From: Bursaphelenchus xylophilus
Taxonomy: Eukaryota; Nematoda; Chromadorea; Rhabditida; Aphelenchoididae
Reading direction: 5' to 3'
NCBI GenBank assembly: GCA_904066235.2
Contig: CAJFCV020000004.1
Coordinates: forward strand, 6,386,001 to 6,450,000
DNA: 64,000 bases
The position numbers and the translations under genes were made by a program. Positions 55,388 through 64,000 of the stretch are shown piece after piece. Each line of letters begins with the position of its first letter. The stretch's first letter is position 1. The notes under the pieces are model-generated. The model was not told the origin of the DNA and made no database searches. It saw nothing but the letters and a program-made list of their open reading frames with translations.

Positions 55388-56827
55388 TCTTGCATAATAT
55401 TTGAGCTTTACTGGAAAAAAATTAAAACACAATCTCCGAGATAGCCGTGATGACGTAACAACCAGTGTCCCCGATCTAAATTTATATTCAAGGAGACGAA
55501 ACAAGATTGGGTGGTCGAAAGAACGGCCGAAGTCGAGGAAACGGACCGTTCTCATGTCATTTCTTGGGCCAAGATCCGTCATTTACTTTGTGGCTAGAGC
55601 AAATAAAAGTGTAATATTCAGACCGGAAGAGCAGATTGTTTCGGGTACGACTAATTAAAACTAATTGGACGCTGGGGACTGCGCATTTGCACCTCCGACT
55701 GACCGAGTCTGGCCTTCAAACTCTCGGCCAGACTGTTTCTTACGTGTCTCCGCAGATACGACGTCGAGTAGGAGGCGACTGTTTACGCCATACCGTACTC
55801 GCACATACTAGAGAGGCCGGCTTCGGTTTCATCCTTTACCTGCCGGATAAATTATTCATATCCCGCCCTGTTCCGACGTATTATCGCTCTGTTCTTTCTT
55901 GTTATTTTTATTAATCACAATCTCCCGGACCCCTTTCCCACCCTCGGGTGTAACAATTAACCCCCGTGTTTGTCTAAGAGCCCAACTTTTTGCTTATTTG
56001 CTGTTTCAGCCTAATCCGACGCGATCTTCCAGACCAAGTCCCCGATTTTTTTGATGACATTTAAAATTCCCCTGATGTTCTTTATACTTTAATTGGAAGC
56101 CATTGTCACCTTGGAATGCTGACCTTTTGCCTTTATATGGAATTTGATTGTTCTGGAGCTGTTCTTGAATACTTTTAATATCTTTTTTCCAATTGTCCTT
56201 TGTGTCATCCTCACCTCGGGATTTCCCATTTTGATTTCTTTTTCTTTTCTCTGCAGATTCTTTGCAACTTTTACAATTACAGTAATCCCCCGCCCTTTTT
56301 TATTGGAATTTCACATTTTTTAAGGCCGGATCTGAGGCCACGGGCCTTAATTCCCTGCGGACATTCGATGTAAACATGAATATGTGTTTTTACACCGACA
56401 TACGATGCCGTCCAATTAAGTGAGTGATATCAATTTAGTACTTTTGTAGATAATACCGCGCGGAAATGCCCCCATTTGGTTATATTTTGTGCCGTGTATG
56501 GTCATCTACATCAACAGGGGGTTTGTTTTTTGTTCTCAGATTTGATCAGTACATTTACAGTTTTCTTTTTCATGCAGTCCGTTGGTAGTAGGTGTAGAGT
56601 ATAATAATGATTCCTTTGCTTGGACATTACCAGTTATTTGTTGTGTTCTTTTTTGGGGATAACTTGATTATAAATGGTCTCTGTCAAACATCTAGTCCTT
56701 CTCCAACATCAGACCCTTTTCTGATGAGATTACTCTGCCGAGAGACCCATTTAAGTATGCGCGATGACGTGTTATACCTACATCAAGATGTAAGGGAAGG
56801 GATTGCAGATACACGGAACGTCGGGTA
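55388..56827. other. Intergenic, GPCR upstream region
   Basis: No repeat or confident exon. An ORF at 56607-56828 begins with a hydrophobic segment but ends in TAA overlapping the GPCR start codon. I found no splice that joins it in frame to the receptor. Confidence 0.35.
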
Positions 56828-58021
56828 ATGTGGGCCCTCTTGATCGTATCGGGGATTTACATCTTGACCTTCGCCTTCGGGACGGCGGGGAATCTCTGGG
56901 TGATGGTTTCCATGGTCCGAAGCAGGTGAGTGAATCCTAGCCGCGTCTATGAAGGTATCTGCAGAGTCTGTCACATCCCCTCACAACGACCCTGCTCACC
57001 CAGAGAGCGTTCTCGAGTCTTCATTTTCTTCCTGGCTGTGGCTGATTTCATCGTTTTATTGACGATTCCGTTCTCTTTATCCCAAAATCTCCAGGTGGAT
57101 TGGCCTTTTGGATCAGTGGTAAGTAATTTGATTAAGGAAATCACAAGCGTCTTTTCCCGAATTGCTTGATATTATAATAATGTTTCAGTTGTGCCGCTTG
57201 CACGCAGCTATAGATTACAGCGGTAAATTCTTCTCGGTGGTGATTCTGATGTCAATGAGTATCGAGAGATATCTGATTGTGTGTACCAGGTGGAGATACG
57301 TGACCTCTCCGAAGGTGATTATGACCATCCCTCTGGTGATGGGCGTCCTCTTCTCGGTGATCGTTCCCATTATCCCTCAGGTCATTTACACTCGTCTTCT
57401 GACTGTTGTCATGGAAGGGCGGGATCATAGAGTCTGTTATCAATCGATCCCCACCCAACTCTCCCCCATGTACACCTCATACACATTCGCGGTGGGATTC
57501 GCGATACCCTTGTGTGTGATGACCATCTGTTATATACAACTGGTGCAACATGTCAGAAAGAAATTCCGAGAACGAAAACAGAGTAGAAGTAAGTGGAAAG
57601 GGGATTACTGTAGCTCGGATTCCATGATTTCAGCCAGCTCTCAACGTCCCAAATACATGTGTGAGCTGACCCGATCGATCTGTCGGATTGCTGTGTTCCA
57701 TTTTAGTTGCTGGGCCCCGTTTTGGTTCTTTAATATGGCCCCAATTATCACAGAATCTCTTGAATGGAATGTGCTTTTGGAGGGCAAAACATGGTTTGAA
57801 ATCGGGAAACTCTTTGCGAATATGCTCCCTTACATCAACTCAGCAGGTAGTAATCAGTAACGCTGATAAAAATAAAATTTCCAGGCAACTGTATCTTGTA
57901 TGCTTTTTTGAATCGTGACATCCGAAAACACATAATCTGGAGACCATCCAGCAGTAATGGCCGGACGATTACTGCCCTGCCCAGCGAGACCATCACCTTC
58001 AATCCATCTCCCACCACCTGA
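56828..58021 (+). CDS. Rhodopsin-family peptide-type GPCR (second)
   Basis: TM1 begins directly at the first in-frame ATG (MWALLIVSGIYILTFAFGTA then GNLWVM). The upstream frame stays open back to an acceptor-like TTGCAG at 56808, so a further exon for the extracellular N-terminus is likely missing. TM2 has LAVADFIVLLTIPF. TM3 ends in an ERY motif (SMSIERYLIVCTRWR). TM6 has FHFSCWAPFW. TM7 has NCILYAFLN, a variant of NPxxY. Introns join RSRTSSQRPKYM and INSAGNCILY. The layout is that of neuropeptide receptors; the ligand is unknown. The Cys after LQVDWPFGSVLC is the usual TM3 disulphide Cys. Confidence 0.83.
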
Positions 58022-58145
58022 TCGTCTCCAATCCAGATGCCAATATTTGTTATATCACTTCGTGCTACAGTCTGAATTACGGGTCACATCTTAATATGGG
58101 TCGGATAATAATTTAATTATTTTAATAAATATTTTAATGGACTCA

Positions 58146-58882
58146 CTAGGGAAGTGTACATACGAACCCTCACCAAATGATAAGTGACATACGTCATAGA
58201 AGAGCCCTTGAAAAATGGTACAAGGCACCATTTTCATTTTTTGCAGAATGCCTTTCCGCGACGACGTACTGTAAATTGTAAATATTAATTTTAGGTCATT
58301 TTGCAACAAAAATGTTTTTTTCTCTTGGGCAGGAAAAAATACTGGGGGAGGTTTGCTTCAATAGTTCAGTGGTTGCTGAGCCGGCTGATAAGCCAAACCA
58401 AGCCAGGTTCGGTTCCCAGCTTGGGCAAACTCATTTTTGCGTTCTTACAGCAAGGAAAATATTAGCGTTCAACTTTTACAAACCTTTTATTTCTTCTGGA
58501 ATACGGTCGATTACGGTTAAAACCATAAAACGTACATGTTTTAAGATTAAAAAAGTGGAAAGTGTTTTTTTCGTCTTATGGGTATTTGAAACCAGAAAAT
58601 AGCAAATGTAAAATGGCTTTACTGGCAAGCGCCAAACTTCATAATGATTCTTAGGCCAACCTAGTAGCAATACGTACCATTTAGCGTTTTGAAATAACAT
58701 TCATTCTGCCCCATAGCAGATGGATATTATAACTACTTAAGGGACAAATCAACCGCTTATAACTTTTTTCCCTGAGGCATTCTGCAAAAAATGAAAATGG
58801 TGTCTTGCACCATTTTTCAAGGGCTTTCCAATGGTGTATCACATTTGCGGTTTGGTGAGGGTTCGTTTGTACACTTCCCTAG
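58146..58882. mobile_element. Fold-back element F, tRNA-like core, TCA duplication
   Basis: It is 737 bases. The ends CTAGGGAAGTGTACA are perfect for 15 bases, with TCA on both sides (58143-58145 and 58883-58885). The arms are about 110 bases. The interior has a plus-strand tRNA-like unit (58351-58430). A solo arm of this family lies at 44595-44693. Confidence 0.9.
58351..58430 (+). other. Nearly complete tRNA-like sequence in element F
   Basis: A 7-bp acceptor-like stem (GTTTGCT with GGCAAAC, one G-T pair) closes an 80-base unit. It contains A-box-like TAGTTCAGTGGTTG and B-box-like AGGTTCGGTTCCC. The anticodon arm is not canonical (a 4-bp stem GGCT/AGCC with loop GATA), so a working tRNA is unlikely. 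Confidence 0.6.
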
Positions 58883-59005
58883 TCAGGGTATAAAATTTAT
58901 TAGAAAAATCTGAAATCTTCGCTTTAAACTAAAAGACCAAGAGTCGCCAAGACTTCCTTTGTAATTTCCTTTCCGTTTTTGCGGTCGGTGATTCCATTTT
59001 CGATC

Positions 59006-61604
59006 ATGTATTCGCCTTTAATTATTCGACGGCTAAAATCTTTGGTAACTCCAATCAGACAGGTCTCTGATGCCAGAAAATCATTGATTGCTCAGTTAAA
59101 TCAAGAATTGGATGACATCAGGGGAGCCGGCACTTACAAGAATGAACGTGTTATCTTGGGAAAACAGGGGATGGAGATCAAAGTGCAGGGCCAAAGCCGC
59201 AGTCTACTCAACTTTTGTGCCAATAATTACTTGGGTCTAAGTAGTGATCCGGCGGTTATACAGGTGGGAATGATTACAAAGAAAGCATGATTGTTCTAAC
59301 TTAACATAATTCTTTCTTCACAGGCCAGTAAGACGGCACTGGACAGTCATGGTGCAGGTCTGAGTTCTGTTCGTTTCATCTGCGGAACCCAAGACATCCA
59401 CAAAACATTGGAACAGAAGATCGCCCAGTTCCATGGCCGAGAAGATTGCATTTTATATGCAGCTTGCTTCGATGCAAATGCTGGGGTTTTCGAGGTGTTA
59501 ACTAGTGAGTTATTTGGTTTGAATTTATGGTATAATGGTCGACGTCACTTCAGCCAAAGATGACGCAATTGTGACCGATGAACTAAACCATGCCTCGATT
59601 ATTGATGGAGTCAGATTATCCAAAGCAAAACGATTCTTGTTCAAACATATGGACATCAGGGACCTTGAAAACAAACTTAAGGAAACCAAGGGTACCTTGC
59701 TTCATTCTCATCAACCCTATTTCCATTTCAGATTGCCGGAGAAGAGTGATTGTAACTGATGGAGTGTTCAGTATGGACGGGGATATTGCCCCATTGAATG
59801 AGATCTACCAGCTAGCCGATCAATTTAACGCTTTGATATTTTTGGACGAGTGCCATGCTACTGGATTTCTGGGAGCTACTGGCAGAGGAACCGAAGAAGC
59901 TTTGGGTAAAAAGAAATGGGGTTTAATGTAAGATTCGCGTACGACGACAATCGAGTCCTCTACAGTCAGGGCCCGCGACTTACGAGCGGGCAACCGGGTC
60001 GGGTGTTCAAAAATTTTCAAATCTACCTGCCTTTCACCTGGCCGGGCTCGAGATTTCGACCCGAGGCCCGGTTCTCAAGCCAAATGAAAGAAATGCATAC
60101 ATTTAAATTGATCATTTATTAATTCTAACTTGCTATAGTGGTCATACATAATTGAGCCCGTTTTTGCCCCCTTTTTTTTGTCCACATGACGGCTTTCTTT
60201 GAAAATACTTTGACCAGCCAGCCAATGAATTGAAATCACAGCCAAAGTTTTTAATCGCTAGCCGAAGACCCACATGTAGATCGGCTGGCCAAACTGCTAG
60301 AACGACGTTAAAGCCTCAAAGAAGCTAGCCAAAAAGTTGGAATGGGCGTAAAAAAGTTTCAAACGACGTCCCAATTATTAAAATGGCTAGTAAAAAACTG
60401 GAATCAACCTTTTGGCTAGCTTTTTTCGAGGCTTCACAGTTATTCTGACACTTTGGCTAGCTAATCCAGGTTTTTTGGCTAAGATTTGGCTGTGACTTCA
60501 ACTCATTGGTTAGCTGGTCAAAGAATTTTCAAAAATAAAATATTGGGGCAAAAACGGCCTGGGGACAAACCGTTTTGGGACACAAAGGCCCAAAGAAAGT
60601 GAGGATAATACTACCACATTCACATATGAGTACTAGAACGTGGACTGATGCGTACTGTATTAACTGGACCGGGCCCCTTTTGTCACCCTGCCAAACTTTG
60701 GATTAATTTTAGGACTCGGAAATCGAGCGGATATAATAAATTCGACGTTGGGAAAAGCTTTGGGAGGAGCGATGGGCGGATACACAGTCGGACCCAAGCA
60801 ATTCATCGACCTATTGAGACAGAGAAGCCGGCCCTATCTCTTCTCAAATTCCTTGGCACCTCCGTTGGTGGGCGGAGCCATAAAGGTAACCAATTTGTAA
60901 ATCATTTTAATTATACACACAGGGTGTTCCGAGAAACGTGCAAGAAGTCAGAGAAAAGACGCGCAAACGTACTCTCTCGCTCCAAAAATTCCCCATTTCT
61001 TCCCCGACAAAATTTTTTTGCCTTATTTTTTGGCCAACTGCCTGCAGCCGCAGACATAACAGTCTATTCTCCGAACCATTTTAGCTTATCTCAGCACCAT
61101 TTTTGAACGCTTTATTATGAGGCTAAAACTTCCAGAAAGTGTTCAAATAAGTGCCAAGAAATCGACAAAAACCCTTCCGAAACACCCTGTAAAAATCTTT
61201 GCAGGTCATTGAACTGCTTTCAAATCCCAAAAACACATTCAAATCGGCATTGGAAAAGAATGTAAAACTGTTCCGAGATGAGATGAACAAGCTCGGATTC
61301 AAGGTTATGGGAGATCCCCGTCATCCAATTTGTCCCGTTTTCTTGGGAGACGCCGCCTTGGCTTCTAAATTCGCGAATGAAATGGTCAAGGAAGGGATTT
61401 ACGTCATCGGTTTCAGTTATCCAGTAGTGCCAAAGGGTAAAGCCAGGATTCGTGTCCAGGTAATCTTTGATTTTGAAGATTTAAATTTATCCTAATTTTG
61501 ATTACCATTGTGCCTTCCAGATCTCAGCAGCGCATACTCAACAGCATATCGAGCGGTGCGTTAATGCGTTTAAGGAAATTGGGTCAAAACTAAAGGTTAT
61601 CTAG
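59006..61604 (+). CDS. GCAT: Glycine C-acetyltransferase (2-amino-3-ketobutyrate CoA ligase), mitochondrial
   Basis: The start [19 protein letters not shown] at 59006 looks like a mitochondrial presequence. The alpha-oxoamine synthase fold is complete: [79 protein letters not shown], the PLP lysine in [16 protein letters not shown], and [17 protein letters not shown]. It catalyses the CoA-dependent cleavage of 2-amino-3-ketobutyrate to glycine and acetyl-CoA in threonine breakdown. Two introns (59906-60712 and 60886-61204) are swollen by repeats. It ends 75 bases before the convergent TARBP1-like gene. Confidence 0.95.
60155..60580. repeat. Fold-back repeat in an intron of GCAT
   Basis: Inverted arms 60155-60255 and about 60478-60580 share GTTTTTGCCCC, CTTTGACCAGC and TGAAATCACAGCC-like blocks with moderate divergence. 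Part of it is related to about 9089-9135. A GGCCC-rich remnant (about 59965-60075) precedes it. Confidence 0.6.
60920..61189. mobile_element. Short Tc1/mariner-type element in GCAT intron
   Basis: The ends CAGGGTGTTCCGAGAA and the inverse of CAGGGTGTTTCGGAAGG match imperfectly. TA follows the right end, but the left flank is CA. The element is 270 bases, non-autonomous. Confidence 0.65.
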
Positions 61605-61679
61605 CTTACACAATGAATACATCTGATACAACTTGGCGATTTAGTAACAAAAAAATTAAAACAGTAACAACTAGATATG

Positions 61680-63090
61680 CTAACAATACTTTTGTGAAGC
61701 AAATTGGTAGATGAACAAGGAAGCGGAGACATGGACATTAAGGGATCTGGTCTGTCCGAACTGCTCGATCTCAACAGTTTGATCCACCGATCTGATTAAT
61801 TCTGGCGGCACTCCTCTCTTCTCTTCTCCCAATAATATCAGTGTTTTATCAGGGAATTCGAATTCGTGTAGAGGGATCGAGGCTGATGTTTGTTCCGCTG
61901 CGACAACCTTGTATCCCTGGAGCTTGGAAGATTCGAGGAATTCGAGTAATTCATCTGGCTTCACCTCAATAATGGGAATCCACTTCTCGGCCGACATGCT
62001 CAAAGCCTTGAAATTCTGATCGGAGATTATATTCTCGTTTGACAAAACTAGAGCAGAAACCCCGAATACCTCGCAAGTACGACAGAGTCCTAAATGTTCA
62101 CATGAAAAAATAAAAAGACATTAATTGGATGAACCGCAATGCTTTACTGACCTCCCAAATTGGCCGTTTTATTGATCAAACTGGCCACCACAACAAGTTC
62201 CTTCCCATTTCTCTCAAATTTATTCTCATTTGGATCAATTTTCTGCTGGAAATCTTCTGTAAAATCATTACATTTCATTTCGGGAATCATGGACAACATT
62301 TCGGGAGCTGAGAATTTGTTCTTGACCAATGCTAGAGTACACTAATCAGTTATTTATATTGCACTTACTCGAGAACACGTCTGACTCCTTCAATGGTCCT
62401 TCTCTGAATTCCTTCAGGAAGTCTACAAGAACTTTTAGTGCCTCAGGGCCCGGTCTTATCTCAAAGATCAATTCATCTCTTGGCATTCCACAAAGAAAGG
62501 GTAATTGGTAAAACACGACATGCAAATCGAGTTGATCAGAGTTGATATCGTTGAAGAAGGGGTCCTTTACAATGTTGTTGACGACTTCTTGAGAATTCCC
62601 GCCGATCTCCGGATTGAAGGTCACCAAGTCTTTAACAAACTCCAATCTCGGATCTTCCATCATCTCCTTGGAATGCCATTTAAAGAGCAGTTTCAAAACA
62701 GCTATTGTTGCGCATTTAACACTGAAGTTTGTCACAGTAATCCATCTTAACATCCTGAATACTGCATCGTATATTCGTTGAGGTCGATCTTTCAAATATC
62801 TGAGAAGAACGAACATCCAAGAGACTACAGAACCGATTCTCTTCTCTCCAAAGTATACGTCTTTCTGGAGCCATTCCTCGAGGAATTCTTCGCTTTCCAT
62901 ACAATAAGTTGTAAGAATCCATTCAACAGGAAGTTTGATCGAGAACTGTTGGCTTCCATCGAGGATTGTGTTGATGCAAAGACTAATGATTCTCTCTTTG
63001 TGCGGATTATTCGAATTCTGTTTGACTAGTAAAAGGAGTAACAAGACGAGCCGGGTTTTCAATCGATGCCCAAGAGATAAACCAAAAGAT
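61680..63090 (-). CDS. TARBP1: TARBP1/Trm3-type tRNA 2'-O-methyltransferase, 3' part
   Basis: The C-terminal SPOUT (SpoU) domain is complete: NKTANLGGLCRTCEVFGVSA, TLILLGEEKRGVPPELIRSV and TRSLNVHVSASLFIYQF are the three SpoU motifs. The upstream exon (63090-62346) is helical and matches the long repeat-like N-terminal region of TARBP1. The enzyme methylates the 2'-OH of G18 in the D-loop of several tRNAs. An acceptor TTTTCTGCAG stands at 63091. The 5' exons must lie beyond a Tc1/mariner relic that begins at 63113, and so outside the window. Introns include one using the second of two AG sites (CTCTAG) to keep frame. Confidence 0.9.
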
Positions 63091-63112
63091 CTGCAGAAAA
63101 CATGACAATTTA

Positions 63113-64000
63113 CAGGGTGTCCCAAAAAAAATGCATGTTTTTTTGATGGGTCCTGACGCAAAAATGTTTAGGTCAGGCCAAAAGATTTTTGTACTACTAA
63201 AATCTCCGTGTTTTTCTGTCCTAGACATTTCCGTTTCGTGTTCATATCGATTAACGAACATGGTTTTTTTAAATTTCAAACAAAGGAACTGCGATTTTGT
63301 CACTATTTTTGAGCCGTTCAAGTTGTAAATTTGCCCAGTATAGAAAGGACGTTGAGTCAAAAGTAATCACGCGATGTAAGGAGCTTGATAACGATAGTAA
63401 GCGTCCAGGACGTAAAGGAAAACGCACCGCCAGCGGTTCTGTCAACCGGGAGAACACCAACAGCAAAACGCTATTTTCAAGAAAAATTTGCCTGTGAGAT
63501 CGGCATCAGCGACCGATCGGTCACCCGAATAGTCTATGATGAGCTACGCCTCACGCTGTATAAGCTGTAAAAAGCTCAGATCTTTAAAGTAGACGGCAAG
63601 TGCGTGCGGCGCGAAAAATGTCGAAAACTCAAGGGCTGGGCCGCAACTCACAGACGTGAGCGCATTCGTTCGTGGTTCAATATTTGGCGGATGCACAACC
63701 ACCAGAGCAATTGGATCTTCTTAGATGAGGCCCTCGGCATGTCGGCTAACGTCGAAAACCGTCAAAATCCGGGCCGTCATCGCCTAAGGCGGAATTTCTC
63801 CCAGTGGCGAGAATTCCATGGTTTTCTCGGATCAAGGGGGCAAAATTTTAGCGCCGCGTTAATCTTGATTTTCCCGTACTTCTGTTGACTCAGCAGAACC
63901 TCGGCAATGCAAATTTGGCGTCCTTGCTAGACTCAGCTCCGGCTCACAAGGCAAAATCGACTCAGGACCCGAAATGGGAACGATTTTCCCGATTTCACCC
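63113..64000 (+). pseudogene. Decayed Tc1/mariner transposase element
   Basis: The left end CAGGGTGTCCCAAAAAAAAT follows TA. Fragments of a DDE transposase appear in different plus-strand frames: an HTH part (IGISDRSVTRIVYDELRL), a middle part (HRRERIRSWFN, HNHQSN) and a late part near the window end (SAPAHKAKSTQ). Frame shifts and stops break it, so it is inactive. The right end is outside the window. Confidence 0.75.

Noticed and set aside
56607..56828. Extracellular N-terminus of the second GPCR
   Set aside because: The ORF ends in TAA that overlaps the GPCR's ATG, and none of the available GT/AG sites joins it in frame to TM1.
58351..58430. Functional tRNA gene
   Set aside because: The acceptor stem and boxes look right, but the anticodon arm is not canonical and it lies inside a transposon. 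Kept as tRNA-like only.
1..64000. CRISPR arrays, rRNA genes, bacterial operons or viral genes
   Set aside because: None seen. The direct repeats present are exon arrays or transposons, and the genes are spliced animal genes.

Overview
The window is nuclear DNA of a nematode. The evidence is a NIT-FHIT fusion gene, a Ground-like (hedgehog-related) secreted protein, very short introns of about 32-50 bases with GTAAG donors and mostly TTTTAG acceptors, and same-strand genes packed 150-240 bases apart, as in nematode operons. The sequence alone does not settle the species.

Layout. 1-455 is the 3' end of a membrane-protein gene. 515-3920 (minus) is a cluster of TRAP-delta, FAM210-like and NIT-FHIT. 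It diverges across about 320 bases from a plus-strand cluster (4240-7661) of a degenerate CAF1 deadenylase paralogue, a ZNF593/Bud20-type protein and an NT5DC-type HAD protein. 7662-9966 is repeat-rich. 9967-12058 (minus) encodes a Myb/SANT-like protein. 14355-15691 is an aberrant Rho-like GTPase, 16402-17985 a peptide-type GPCR, and 18068-19606 (minus) Arp10/Arp11 of dynactin. 21923-28223 is a TASOR/TEX15-type (DUF3715) protein whose long introns carry nested transposons. 30189-31599 is a G-protein alpha subunit, 32949-35209 proline dehydrogenase, 36534-37333 a Ground-like protein, and 37624-38175 (minus) a globin-like protein. 38176-47666 is a nearly gene-free block of nested DNA transposons. 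47667-53548 is a CENP-C candidate with five tandem copies of an exon pair, followed closely by two small unrecognised genes (53697-54631 and 55031-55387). 56828-58021 is a second GPCR, 59006-61604 glycine C-acetyltransferase, 61680-63090 (minus) the 3' part of a TARBP1/Trm3-type methyltransferase, and 63113-64000 a decayed Tc1/mariner element.

Most striking is the transposon content. Ends and target-site duplications can be read directly for four groups. (1) Fold-back elements with ends CNAGG(G)AA and 3-bp TNA duplications, each enclosing a tRNA-like sequence with Pol III box motifs (8491, 22818, 43896, 48503, 49589 and 58146). (2) Two elements with GGCCC-rich ends and 8-bp duplications, hAT-like (39433-42594 and 46226-47011). 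(3) Elements starting CAC with 5-bp duplications, Transib-like by signature (41944-42572, 42607-43806 and 47204-47431). (4) CAGGG-ended Tc1/mariner-type elements with TA duplications. Paralogous empty sites confirm several insertions.

The most unusual genes are the CENP-C candidate with phase-0 duplicated exons, invaded twice at the same intron position by tRNA-bearing fold-back elements; the CAF1 paralogue lacking catalytic residues; and a Rho-like GTPase with an altered switch II motif. Gene models were spliced by eye, so exon borders are predictions.
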